Of a DNA stretch of 64,000 bases, positions 25,152-33,988 are shown piece by piece; positions within the stretch are counted from its first letter, which is position 1, and each line of letters begins with the position of its first letter. A model generated the notes under the pieces. It saw only the letters and a list, made by a program, of their open reading frames with translations, had not been told where the DNA came from and did not search any database. Origin of the DNA: Roseovarius aestuariivivens (GTDB taxonomy: Bacteria; Pseudomonadota; Alphaproteobacteria; Rhodobacterales; Rhodobacteraceae); NCBI RefSeq assembly GCF_004761875.1, contig NZ_SJEY01000001.1:310001-374000 (forward strand). The letters are read 5' to 3'. Position numbers and translations under genes: made by a program.

Positions 25152-26182
25152 GCGCGCCGGAGACGGATCTTGCGGCGATGCTCGACACGCTCTGTCCGAT
25201 GCATGCCATTCTTTCGCCGACCGGCCATGTGCGCCATGCCGGTCCGACCCTGACCAAGATCCTGGGCGACCCGCCGGTCACCGGCCGGCGCTTTCTAGAG
25301 CTGTTCGAACTCCTGCGGCCTTCCGTGCCGGCCAGCATGACGTCGCTTTGCGGCATCGCGGGCCAGCGGCTGCACCTACGTCTGCGGGCGGACCCGCGCA
25401 GCGAGATGAAGGGTGTTCTGATGCCTCTTCCGGGCGGGCCCGACGGTGCGCTTGTGGTCAACCTGTCCTTCGGACTGTCGGTGGTCGACGCGGTGCGGAA
25501 TTACGCCCTCAGCAACGCCGATTTCGCCGCCACCGACCTGACGGTCGAGATGCTGTATCTGGTCGAGGCGAAATCGGCGGCGATGGAGGCCTCGCGCAAG
25601 CTCAACCTGCGACTTCAGGGCGCCAAGATCGCCGCCGAGGCGCAGGCCTATACCGACACGCTGACCGGGCTCAACAACCGCCGCGCGCTGGAACCGGTGA
25701 TGAGCCGGCTGATCGAGGCGGGCGAGGATTTCGCGCTCATGCATCTCGATCTCGATCATTTCAAGTCGGTCAACGATACGATGGGTCACGCGGCGGGCGA
25801 TCACGTGCTGGAAACCGTGGCGCGCATCCTGCGTGACGAAACCCGGGCGGGCGACACGATCATCCGGGTCGGCGGCGACGAATTCGTCCTGATCTTCGCG
25901 CCGCTCATCCGGCCCGGCAATCTGGGCGATATCGCCGCGCGGCTGATCCGGCGGCTGGAAGAGCCGATCGTGTTCCGCGACAGGATCTGCCGGATCTCCG
26001 CAAGCCTTGGAAGTACGCTCAGCCGCGATTACGACGATCCCCGGATCGAGGCCATGATGGAAGACGCCGATATCGCGCTTTACGCGGCCAAGGACGGCGG
26101 ACGGGGTCGACATGTGGCCTACGCGCCCGCGCTGCGCGCACGGGCCGGCGCGCACGTGGCACAAAGGCGTCAACAGGTTTGA
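25148..26182 (+). CDS. HNOBA-GGDEF diguanylate cyclase
   Basis: A 344-residue protein. Residues ~14-125 resemble the heme-NO-binding-associated (HNOBA) PAS-like domain (CPMHAILSPTGHVRHAGPTL at its start), 130-165 form a coiled signalling helix, and ~165-330 a GGDEF domain with active site VGGDEF (242-246) and an RAGD inhibitory site five residues before it. It should convert two GTP to c-di-GMP. No EAL domain is present. The 4-bp overlap with the H-NOX-like gene matches the common H-NOX/cyclase pairing, in which the sensor inhibits or activates the cyclase by direct contact. Confidence 0.92.
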   Translation: MSAPETDLAAMLDTLCPMHAILSPTGHVRHAGPTLTKILGDPPVTGRRFLELFELLRPSVPASMTSLCGIAGQRLHLRLRADPRSEMKGVLMPLPGGPDGALVVNLSFGLSVVDAVRNYALSNADFAATDLTVEMLYLVEAKSAAMEASRKLNLRLQGAKIAAEAQAYTDTLTGLNNRRALEPVMSRLIEAGEDFALMHLDLDHFKSVNDTMGHAAGDHVLETVARILRDETRAGDTIIRVGGDEFVLIFAPLIRPGNLGDIAARLIRRLEEPIVFRDRICRISASLGSTLSRDYDDPRIEAMMEDADIALYAAKDGGRGRHVAYAPALRARAGAHVAQRRQQV

Positions 26183-26264
26183 AGTTCCGCCGCGCGTCTT
26201 GTGCGGCGCACGCGCCGCCGCTACCGCTTGACGGGGCGCAGCAGGGCAGTATCGGAACGGCGGC

Positions 26265-27278
26265 ATGACACGGGTTTTCATCACCGGCACGGCGGGGTTC
26301 ATCGGTTTTCACCTCGCGAAGCTATTGCTGGACGAAGGCATGACCGTGCATGGCTTTGACGGGATGACCGACTATTACGACGTCAGCCTGAAACAGCGCC
26401 GCCACGCCATGCTGCGCCAAAGCGAGGGATTCACCGCAACCGAGGCCATGCTGGAGGAAAACGACACGCTGGCCGCGGCCATCGACGCCTTCGCCCCCGA
26501 CATCATCGTGCATCTCGCGGCCCAGGCCGGTGTGCGTTACAGCCTTGATAATCCCCGCGCCTATATCGACGCCAACGTCGTGGGCACCTTCAACGTGATG
26601 GAGGCCGCGCGCCGCCATGAGGTCCGGCATCTGCTCATGGCCTCGACCAGTTCGGCCTACGGTGCCGAGACCGAGATGCCCTATCGTGAAACGCAGAAGG
26701 CCGACACGCAGATGACGATTTACGCCGCCACCAAGAAGGCGACGGAATCGATGGGCCATGCCTATGCCCATCTGTGGAATCTGCCCACCACGATGTTCCG
26801 TTTCTTTACGGTCTACGGCCCCTGGGGCCGGCCCGATATGGCACTGTTCAAGTTCACCGACGCGATCTTCGACGGGCGGCCCATCGACATCTACAATCAC
26901 GGCGAGATGTACCGCGATTTCACCTATGTCGACGATCTGGTGCGCGGTATTCGCCTGTTGATGGACGCGGTGCCGGAACGCCCCGCCGCGCCAGAGGACA
27001 TTGCCGACGGGGACAGCCTTTCGCCTGTGGCGCCCTACCGGATCGTCAATATAGGCAATTCTCAGACCGTGCGCCTTTTGGATTTCGTCGACGCGCTGGA
27101 AGAGGTGATCGGCATTCCGGCCAAGCGCAACCTCATGGAGATGCAGAAAGGCGACGTGCCGGCCACCTGGGCGGACGCCGAGCTGCTGCAAAACCTGACC
27201 GGGTATCGTCCGCAGACCGATATCCGAGACGGGATCGCGCAATTCGTCGCCTGGTTTCGCGACTATTACGGCAAGTAA
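26265..27278 (+). CDS. UDP-glucuronate 4-epimerase-like NAD-dependent epimerase
   Basis: A 337-residue extended SDR. The NAD-binding motif is TGTAGFIGFH at about 6-16, the catalytic Ser lies in ASTSSAYG and the catalytic YxxxK in YAATKKATE. The DYYDVSLKQRR segment after beta strand 2 is characteristic of UDP-glucuronate epimerases, which supply UDP-galacturonate for capsule or LPS. It stands alone here, upstream of the SulP gene; no other polysaccharide genes are near. Confidence 0.92.
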   Translation: MTRVFITGTAGFIGFHLAKLLLDEGMTVHGFDGMTDYYDVSLKQRRHAMLRQSEGFTATEAMLEENDTLAAAIDAFAPDIIVHLAAQAGVRYSLDNPRAYIDANVVGTFNVMEAARRHEVRHLLMASTSSAYGAETEMPYRETQKADTQMTIYAATKKATESMGHAYAHLWNLPTTMFRFFTVYGPWGRPDMALFKFTDAIFDGRPIDIYNHGEMYRDFTYVDDLVRGIRLLMDAVPERPAAPEDIADGDSLSPVAPYRIVNIGNSQTVRLLDFVDALEEVIGIPAKRNLMEMQKGDVPATWADAELLQNLTGYRPQTDIRDGIAQFVAWFRDYYGK

Positions 27279-27394
27279 GCCTGATTTTTCCGCAGATCTA
27301 CCTGCGGCGCATGGCTGCATCCCGGGATTAAGGGTGGTCTTTCGCGCCTCACGCGGATACCCGGCGCCTTCCACAAGCCAAGAACGGATCCGTA

Positions 27395-29029
27395 ATGCCC
27401 GCAAGAAAAGCCCTTTTGCCCGCGCTGGCCGAGCGCCTGAGCCCCGATCTCGTTCTCGGAAGCGGCGAGGGCTTCGGCGTGGAGCGGCTGCGCATTGAGA
27501 TCCTGTCGGGTCTGACTGTTGCGCTGGCCCTTGTGCCCGAGGCGGTGGCCTTTGCCTTTGTCGCGGGCGTGCACCCTTTGGTGGGGCTTTACGCGGCGTT
27601 CATGGTGGGGCTGATCACCGCGCTCATTGGCGGGCGCCCCGGCATGATCAGCGGCGCGACCGGCGCACTTGCTGTCGTGATGGTGTCGCTGGTGGCGCAG
27701 CACGGGGTCGAATATCTTTTCGCCACGGTTGTTTTGATGGGTCTCTTGCAGATCACCGCCGGTGTTCTGAGATGGGGCAAGTTCATCAGGCTTGTGCCGC
27801 ATCCCGTCATGTTGGGCTTCGTCAACGGGCTTGCGATCGTGATCTTCCTGGCCCAGCTCGGCCAGTTCAAGGTGCCGGGCTCCATGATCAATACCGGCCA
27901 CGGGATGAGCGGCGGCGCTTGGCTGGCCGGGCCGGAACTGGCGACGATGCTGGCCCTCGTGGCGCTGACCATGGCCATCATCTGGATCATGCCGCGTGTC
28001 ACCCGCGTGGTCCCCGCGCCCTTGGCCGGCATCGCAGTGGTGGCGGGGCTTGTCATCGCGCTGGGGCTCGACGTGCCACGCGTGGGCGATCTGGCCTCGA
28101 TCGAGGGCGGGCTGCCGGCGTTTCACATCCCCACCGTGCCGCTGACGCTTGAGACGCTGGAAATCATCCTGCCCTATGCGATCATCCTCGCCGCGATCGG
28201 GCTGATCGAAAGCCTGCTGACGCTCAACCTCGTGGGCGAGATGACGGGCAAGCGCGGCGGCGCCAGCCAGGAATGCGTGGCCCAGGGCGTGGCCAACACC
28301 GCCACCGGTTTTTTCGGCGGCATGGGCGGCTGCGCGATGATCGGTCAGTCGATTATCAACGTGAAATCGGGCGGGCGCACACGACTGGCGGGGATCGCCG
28401 CGGCGCTCTTTCTTTTGGCCTTCATCCTGTTCGCCGCACCGATGATCGAGCAGATCCCGCTGGCGGCGCTCGTGGGCGTGATGTTCATGGTGGTGATCGG
28501 CACCTTCGCCTGGAATTCGCTCACGATCCTGCGCAAGGTGCCGCTGACCGATGCGATGGTGATCGTGCTGGTGACAGTCGTGACGGTGAAATACGACCTC
28601 GCCATTGCCGTGGTGGTCGGCGTGATCGTCTCGGCGCTGGCTTATGCGTGGAACAACGCCACGCGCATCCACGCCATTACCGGCAAAGAGATCGACGGCA
28701 CCAAGGTCTATCGCGTGCAGGGGCCGCTGTTCTTCGGGTCCGCGGCGGGTTTTGGCGAGATGTTCGACGTCAGCGGTGATCCCGACAGGGTGATCGTCGA
28801 TTTCGCCGAAAGCCGGGTGGTGGACCAGTCCGCGCTGCAGGCGATCGAGGCGATGGCGATGAAATACGAAGGCGCCGGCAAGGAGCTTCAGCTGCGCCAT
28901 CTGAGCCGCGATTGTCACCGGCTTCTGTCCAAGGCCGGACACCTGATGGTCGACAGCGATGATGACCCCGATTACAGCCTGGCCGTCGATTACCAGGTCA
29001 AGACCGGAGTGCTGGGAGCGGGGCATTAA
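27395..29029 (+). CDS. SulP family anion transporter with STAS domain
   Basis: A 544-residue membrane transporter with about 11-14 helices (residues ~25-415) and a cytoplasmic STAS domain (~430-530) containing RVIVDFAESRVVDQSALQAIEAM. The family moves sulfate, bicarbonate or dicarboxylates. The ALALVPEAVAFAFVAGVHPLVGLYAA start and GGMGGCAMIGQSIINVKSGGRTRLAG loop are typical, the latter of the YchM/DauA- and BicA-related bacterial group. Substrate unresolved. The stop codon lies in the loop of a GC hairpin shared with the convergent flavin reductase. Confidence 0.92.
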   Translation: MPARKALLPALAERLSPDLVLGSGEGFGVERLRIEILSGLTVALALVPEAVAFAFVAGVHPLVGLYAAFMVGLITALIGGRPGMISGATGALAVVMVSLVAQHGVEYLFATVVLMGLLQITAGVLRWGKFIRLVPHPVMLGFVNGLAIVIFLAQLGQFKVPGSMINTGHGMSGGAWLAGPELATMLALVALTMAIIWIMPRVTRVVPAPLAGIAVVAGLVIALGLDVPRVGDLASIEGGLPAFHIPTVPLTLETLEIILPYAIILAAIGLIESLLTLNLVGEMTGKRGGASQECVAQGVANTATGFFGGMGGCAMIGQSIINVKSGGRTRLAGIAAALFLLAFILFAAPMIEQIPLAALVGVMFMVVIGTFAWNSLTILRKVPLTDAMVIVLVTVVTVKYDLAIAVVVGVIVSALAYAWNNATRIHAITGKEIDGTKVYRVQGPLFFGSAAGFGEMFDVSGDPDRVIVDFAESRVVDQSALQAIEAMAMKYEGAGKELQLRHLSRDCHRLLSKAGHLMVDSDDDPDYSLAVDYQVKTGVLGAGH

Positions 29030-29037
29030 CGCCCCGC
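29018..29037. terminator. Bidirectional hairpin between SulP and flavin reductase genes
   Basis: Perfect 7-bp stem GCGGGGC/GCCCCGC with loop ATTAAC, which contains the SulP stop codon. It lies in the 16-bp gap between convergent genes. No T-run follows, so termination strength is uncertain. Confidence 0.5.
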
Positions 29038-29045
29038 ACGCGGCC

Positions 29046-29648
29046 TCAGCCGGGGCGCGTCATCGAAAAGACCTCTTTGACCGTGGCGTAATCCTGATAC
29101 CCCATACGCGCGAGCGGTTGGTAGATCGTCACGTCGAACATACCGTCTTTCAGGCAGTCGTCGCGCATATGCACGCCGATCACCTCGCCGAAGACGGCGA
29201 AATTGGCCTCGCCGGGCAAACGCACGATCTCGGTCAGCTTGCATTCCAGCGCCGCGGGCGCGCCCTTGACGCGCGAGCAGGGGATGGTTTCGCACTCCAC
29301 CCGTTCCAGCCCGGCAAGCGTGAATTCATCGGTGTCTTTGTCCCACGGGCCCGAGCTGGCGTTCATCGCCTCGCGCATGGCGTATTGCACGATGTTGACG
29401 CAGAACACGCCCGTGTCGCGGATATTGGCGACGCTGTCCTTGGTGTCGCCCCGGTCCGGCTTGGCCGAGGTCGACGAGAACATGACCTGTGGCGGCACAT
29501 AGGCCACGGCGTTGAAGAAGGAATAGGGCGCGAGGTTTTCCGACCCGTCGCCGCCGCGCGTCGAAATCCAGCCAATGGGCCGGGGTGACACGATGGCGTT
29601 GAACGGGTTGTGCGGCAGACCGTGGCCGTCTTCGGGGCGGTAGAACAT
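29046..29648 (-). CDS. Flavin reductase family (FMN-binding split barrel) protein
   Basis: A 200-residue protein with the flavin reductase-like split-barrel fold. The N-terminal segment NAIVSPRPIGWISTRGGDGSENLAPYSFFNAV and the later DTGVFCVNIV are conserved in DIM6/NTAB-type FMN-binding proteins. Members reduce flavin with NAD(P)H or bind FMN without known partner. No monooxygenase partner is adjacent, so the role is open. It is convergent with SulP and divergent from the GNAT gene. Confidence 0.87.
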   Translation of the reverse strand: MFYRPEDGHGLPHNPFNAIVSPRPIGWISTRGGDGSENLAPYSFFNAVAYVPPQVMFSSTSAKPDRGDTKDSVANIRDTGVFCVNIVQYAMREAMNASSGPWDKDTDEFTLAGLERVECETIPCSRVKGAPAALECKLTEIVRLPGEANFAVFGEVIGVHMRDDCLKDGMFDVTIYQPLARMGYQDYATVKEVFSMTRPG

Positions 29649-29751
29649 GTTGTGTCCCTGCTTTCATCTGGTGTTTGTAGAAGCCCTAGCGCCATGCTAG
29701 GCGACGGGCCAGCCGGAAATGAACCGACCGGGACCGCCAGAGACCTAAGCC

Positions 29752-30237
29752 GTGATCGAATTAAACCAAGAAAACAGCGATGACTGGTGGGAGGTCGAGG
29801 CGCTTTACGACCTATGCTTCGCCCCGGGGCGCGAGGCGTTGTCGTCCTACCGCTTGCGGGACGGGGTCGATCCGGTGGCCGGGCTCTGCCTTGTGGCACG
29901 GGACGCCGACGGCATTCTGGCCGGTGCGATCCGCGTCTGGCCGGTGCGCGCCGGCGGAAAGCCGGCCCTTCTGGTCGGGCCGGTCGCGGTGCATCCGACG
30001 CATCAGGGCGAAGGGCTGGGCGGTTATCTTATCCGGGCCGTGGCCGAGCGCGCGGGTGCTGCGGGCTGGCAGCGCGCGCTTCTGGTCGGAGACGCGCCCT
30101 ATTACGGGCGCTTCGGCTTTGCCCGGCTCGACGGGGTCGAGATGCCGCCGCCGACGAACCCCGACCGGGTGCTCGGCCTCGCACTGACGCCCGGGGCGTG
30201 GGACGGCATTCGCGGTCTCGTGGAACGCGCCGCTTGA
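29752..30237 (+). CDS. GNAT family N-acetyltransferase (YhbS-like)
   Basis: A 161-residue acetyltransferase. Motif A, which binds acetyl-CoA, is VAVHPTHQGEGLGGYLIRAV (about 83-102, with the Q/R-x-x-G-x-G loop). The DAPYYGRFGFARL segment near residue 120 is the YhbS-type signature. It starts at a GTG codon. Substrates of this subfamily are unknown. It is followed after 31 bp by the EcsC-family gene and may form an operon with it. Confidence 0.88.
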   Translation: MIELNQENSDDWWEVEALYDLCFAPGREALSSYRLRDGVDPVAGLCLVARDADGILAGAIRVWPVRAGGKPALLVGPVAVHPTHQGEGLGGYLIRAVAERAGAAGWQRALLVGDAPYYGRFGFARLDGVEMPPPTNPDRVLGLALTPGAWDGIRGLVERAA

Positions 30238-30268
30238 AATCCCGGCCCGGGCCGCCGATCTTAAGGCG

Positions 30269-31057
30269 ATGACAGATATGCCCCCGCCGGAACTGCTGCC
30301 CGCCCCGATCACGCCGCAAGAGACCGAGGCGCGGCTGCGTGCGCTGGCCGAGCGGCACAGGCGGGCGGGCAATCTCGGGATCCAGATCCTCAATCTGGTG
30401 GGCGAACAGGCCGAGTCACTGCTCGACCGGCTGCCCGAGGGCGCGCGCCAGAAGCTGGGCGAGACGACCGAGCGCGCGCTGCACTCTGCGATGCAGGCCG
30501 CGCACCGCTCGCGCGATGTTCTGACCGAAACGCCGGGCTGGTGGAGCCGTGCGCTTTCCACCGCAATGGGCTGCATGGGGGGCATGGGCGGGCTGCCCAC
30601 GGCACTGGCGGAATTGCCTGTGACCACGACCGTCCTGTTGCGCGCGATTCAGGATGTCGCTGTCGAGCACGGTTTCGACCCCGCCGAACCGGGGGTTCAA
30701 TACGACTGTATTCAGGTCTTCGCCGCCGCCGGGCCGCTCGATCACGACGACGGATCTGACCTGGCCTTTCTGACCACGCGGGTCGCGGTCACGGGCAAAG
30801 CGGTGCAGGCGCTGATCGCGCGTGTCGCACCGCGCCTGGGCGCGGTCCTGAGCCAGAAGCTCGCGGCCCAGACCGTGCCGGTGCTGGGCGCTGCCGCGGG
30901 CGCTGCCACGAATTACGTCTACACCAGCTATTACCAGCAGATGGCCCATATCCATTTCGGCCTGCGCCGTCTGGCGATCGAATCCGATCGCGACCATGCC
31001 GACCTGATCGAGGAATTCCGCGCGCTGGTCGAGGCGCCACCGGTGAAGCGCGCATAA
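30269..31057 (+). CDS. EcsC family protein
   Basis: A 262-residue protein of the EcsC family, named from the Bacillus ecs locus and of unknown activity. Conserved features are the glycine-rich amphipathic stretch MGCMGGMGGLPTALAELPVTTTVLLRAIQDVA (shown here in part by residues ~95-125) and a second hydrophobic stretch near 205-225 (LGAAAGAATNYVYTSYYQQMAHIHF). It is probably membrane-associated. It lies downstream of the GNAT gene on the same strand. Confidence 0.82.
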   Translation: MTDMPPPELLPAPITPQETEARLRALAERHRRAGNLGIQILNLVGEQAESLLDRLPEGARQKLGETTERALHSAMQAAHRSRDVLTETPGWWSRALSTAMGCMGGMGGLPTALAELPVTTTVLLRAIQDVAVEHGFDPAEPGVQYDCIQVFAAAGPLDHDDGSDLAFLTTRVAVTGKAVQALIARVAPRLGAVLSQKLAAQTVPVLGAAAGAATNYVYTSYYQQMAHIHFGLRRLAIESDRDHADLIEEFRALVEAPPVKRA

Positions 31058-31214
31058 CGCCTTTCGCTTCAAGATCCACACGAACCGGACAGGTCCCCGG
31101 TTGGCACCGGCTTGGGCAGCTAATTGCCGACGTGAAAATCCGAAACACCGGCAATGCGGATTTCGCGCTATACTAGAACTCATTAGCAAAAAGTATTTTT
31201 TAAGGAGATTTCAA

Positions 31215-31523
31215 ATGACTCAGGCTCTTAAAGACAGATTCGGGGACAAATCCGCCGTTTTCGCCTTCGATCAGAAAGAAAACCAGTTCATGCTGGCCTA
31301 CGAGCCGGAGCGCGCGGACGAGATCCTGCTGCGCCTGACGCGGGAAGATTTCGGCACGGCCCCCGCCCGGACGCGGTTCGATCCGTTCTGGAAAATCCAG
31401 CTTTGCATGTGGCTTACATCGCCCTGCTTTCCCGAGCATTGTCCGCCGAGTATCGATGACGTGATCGAATGCCTGCGGGATTTCAGCCCGGAGGACCTAC
31501 AGAACTTCACCACCCGCGGCTAG
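31215..31523 (+). CDS. Small hypothetical protein
   Basis: A 102-residue soluble protein with no domain I recognise. It is acidic, has four cysteines in the second half (KIQLCMWLTSPCFPEHCPPS and IECLRD), and no signal peptide. ATG 31215 is strongly supported by a TAAGGAGA ribosome binding site 5-6 bases upstream. It has its own AT-rich promoter region (31140-31200) and ends at a strong hairpin shared with ptsP. The cysteines could bind metal, but that is only a guess. Confidence 0.7.
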   Translation: MTQALKDRFGDKSAVFAFDQKENQFMLAYEPERADEILLRLTREDFGTAPARTRFDPFWKIQLCMWLTSPCFPEHCPPSIDDVIECLRDFSPEDLQNFTTRG

Positions 31524-31542
31524 GGCGGCGTCGCGCGCAAGT

Positions 31543-31575
31543 TCGGTTCACGGCGTGCGTCGCTTCGTGAACCGA
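31543..31575. terminator. Perfect hairpin between convergent genes
   Basis: A 10-bp perfect stem (TCGGTTCACG/CGTGAACCGA) with a 13-base loop, located in the 56-bp gap between the small hypothetical gene and the convergent ptsP. No T-run is present. It probably acts as a terminator or 3'-end protector for one or both transcripts. Confidence 0.5.
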
Positions 31576-31579
31576 GATC

Positions 31580-33823
31580 TCAAAGCTTGCCCTTGAGGTA
31601 TTCCATCACGCGCGGTCGCACCGATTGGTGCCCATCGGCGCGGGCCGTGTGGATCACCTCGCGCAGCTCGCCCAGATCGGTGCGGCGCAGCACAGACTTG
31701 ACCGGCCCGACCGAGGCCGGGCGCATCGAAAGCATCCGCATACCGATCGCAGCAAGACACGCGGCCTCGATGGGGCGGCCGGCATCCTCTCCGCAAAAGC
31801 TTAGTGGCGTGTCATGGGTCGCGCAGCGCGCCACGATATGCTCGATGAAGGTCAGAAAGCTCACGTTGAGCGTGTCGTAGCGGCGGCGCACCAGCTCGTT
31901 CTCACGGTCGGCGGCGAAGAAGAACTGCTTGAGGTCATTGCCGCCGATCGACAGGAAATCGACCTCTTTGTAGAAACTGTCCGGGGCATAGGCCAGCGAC
32001 GGCGTCTCAAGCATCGCGCCCACCTCAAGCGTCTCGGGCAGGGGGTGGCCCAGGATGCGCTCGCGCTCCAGCGCCTTGTCCATTTCAGCGCGGGCCTGGG
32101 TGTATTCCTCGCGTTGGGCCACGAAGGGAAACATCACCGAAAGCGCCCGGCCCTTGGCGGCCCGGATGAGCGCCTGAAGCTGCATGCGCATCACCCCGGG
32201 CTTGTCGAGCGCCACGCGCACCGCGCGCCAGCCGAGCGCGGGGTTGGGTTCCTCCACTGCCTTCATGTAGGGCAGCACCTTGTCCGAACCGATATCGAGG
32301 GTGCGAAAACAGACCCTCTTGCCGTGGGCGGCATCCATGACCCGCGCGTAAAGCTCGGACAGTTCGGCGCGCTTGGGCATATGCGCGCGCACCAGAAATT
32401 GCAGCTCGGTGCGGAAAAGTCCCACGCCTTCTGCGCCGGACCCTTCCAGGCTGGGCAGATCGGCCATCAGGCCGGCGTTCATGTGCAGCGAAATCCTCTG
32501 GCCGCACAGCGTCTCGGCGGGCTTGTCGCGGATCGAGGCGTAGCGTTCCTGCGCTTGCGCCTGCATCGCCATCTTGTCGCGAAATGCCGCGACGACGCTG
32601 TCATCGGGGCGCAAATGCACGACGCCCTGATCACCGTCGACAAGGATATGATCGCCGTTCAGCGCCTCGGTGGTGATCCGACTGGCATGGATAACAAGCG
32701 GAATGGCCAGCGCGCGCGCCACGATGGCGGCATGGCTGCCGACAGAGCCTTCCTCCAGCACCACGCCCTTGAGCTTGCGGCCATAATCCAGAAGTTCCGC
32801 CGGACCGATATTGCGTGCGATCAGGATCGGGTCGGTCGGCATTTCGGCGCCGGTTTCCTGACCCTGGCCGGTCAGGATCCGCAAGAGCCGGTTGCTGAGA
32901 TCATCCAGATCGTGCAGCCGCTCGCGCAGGTACGGGTCGGTGACCTGACCCATCCGCGCCCGCGCCGCCGATTGTTCCTTCTCGACAGCGGCCTCGGCGG
33001 AAAGGCCCCGCTCGATATCTTCCTCCATCCGCCGCATCCAGCCCTTGGAATTGGCGAACATGCGATAAGCCTCAAGCACCTTGAGCTGTTCGTTGTCGCC
33101 GCTGGCCGCGGTTGACAGCATGCGGTCGACGCCCACGCGCAGGGTCTCGACCGCCTCGTGCAGCCGTTCGAGTTCGCGCGCGGGGTCATCGGCGATGGGG
33201 TTGGTCACGACGACGCGCGGCTCGTGCAGCCAGACATGGCCGCGCGCGGCGCCTTCCTGTCCGGTGGCGCCCCGAAACAGCACCGGCTGCTGGTGGCGCG
33301 CCGACATTGCCGCGCCTTCGCCCACGAAGGCGCCCAGTTCCGCCATCTCGGCGATGACCATGGCCACCACCTCGACTGCGTAGATCTCTTCGTCGGAAAA
33401 GCGGCGTGACTGCTTGGATTGCACGACCAGAACGCCCAGCGTCTCGCCAAGGCGCTGGATCGGCACGCCCATGAACGAGGAATAGGCCTCTTCGCCGGTC
33501 TCGGGCATATAGCGGAAGCCGCGTGTCGCCGGCGCGTCATCGGTATTCACCACGACGCCGCTGCGCGCCACCCGGCCCACCAGACCCTCGCCCAGCTTCA
33601 GCCGGGTTTCGTGCACGGATTCGGGCTTCAGGCCCTCTGTCGCGCAAAGCTCCAGCGTGTCTTCATCGCGGAAAAGGTAGATCGAGCAGACTTCCGTGCG
33701 CATCTCTTCGGCGATGAGCTGCGTGATGCGGTCCAGACGCTGCTGACCGGCGGCGTCCTCGGCCATGACGGCGCGCAGGCGGCCAAGCATCTGCCGGCTG
33801 TCGGTCTCGAAATGCTGCGTCAT
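31580..33823 (-). CDS. ptsP: Phosphoenolpyruvate--protein phosphotransferase, nitrogen PTS enzyme I
   Basis: A 747-residue EI-Ntr. Residues ~20-165 form the GAF sensor domain, ~170-300 the EI N-terminal helical region, and the phospho-His lies in GSVGSHAAIVARAL near residue 360. The PEP-binding barrel follows with EGVGLFRTELQFL, MFPFVAQREEY and SIGGNDLKQFF, ending at LSFCGEDAG and RPASVGPVK. The enzyme passes phosphate from PEP to NPr and EIIA-Ntr, linking nitrogen and carbon state to regulation. Usually it is next to lysC in Rhodobacterales; here one unrelated gene (the 620-aa orphan) lies between them. Confidence 0.96.
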   Translation of the reverse strand: MTQHFETDSRQMLGRLRAVMAEDAAGQQRLDRITQLIAEEMRTEVCSIYLFRDEDTLELCATEGLKPESVHETRLKLGEGLVGRVARSGVVVNTDDAPATRGFRYMPETGEEAYSSFMGVPIQRLGETLGVLVVQSKQSRRFSDEEIYAVEVVAMVIAEMAELGAFVGEGAAMSARHQQPVLFRGATGQEGAARGHVWLHEPRVVVTNPIADDPARELERLHEAVETLRVGVDRMLSTAASGDNEQLKVLEAYRMFANSKGWMRRMEEDIERGLSAEAAVEKEQSAARARMGQVTDPYLRERLHDLDDLSNRLLRILTGQGQETGAEMPTDPILIARNIGPAELLDYGRKLKGVVLEEGSVGSHAAIVARALAIPLVIHASRITTEALNGDHILVDGDQGVVHLRPDDSVVAAFRDKMAMQAQAQERYASIRDKPAETLCGQRISLHMNAGLMADLPSLEGSGAEGVGLFRTELQFLVRAHMPKRAELSELYARVMDAAHGKRVCFRTLDIGSDKVLPYMKAVEEPNPALGWRAVRVALDKPGVMRMQLQALIRAAKGRALSVMFPFVAQREEYTQARAEMDKALERERILGHPLPETLEVGAMLETPSLAYAPDSFYKEVDFLSIGGNDLKQFFFAADRENELVRRRYDTLNVSFLTFIEHIVARCATHDTPLSFCGEDAGRPIEAACLAAIGMRMLSMRPASVGPVKSVLRRTDLGELREVIHTARADGHQSVRPRVMEYLKGKL

Positions 33824-33988
33824 GGCCTGTCCCGTGTTCTGGGCCGATCCCTCCGGCCCGTCCCCTTCCTGTCAGAGATCAGGCCGTCTTGTCCAATCCA
33901 AAGCCTGTCGTCCGGAATTAGACGGATCTTCCTTATACCGGCGGGGGAGCGGAACCAAGCCCAGAGTGCGGCGCGCGGGCGCGCCCTC

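Noticed and set aside
27290..27307. CCGCAG/CTGCGG hairpin after the epimerase as a terminator
   Set aside because: Stem is short and the T-run precedes it on the plus strand, not after it.
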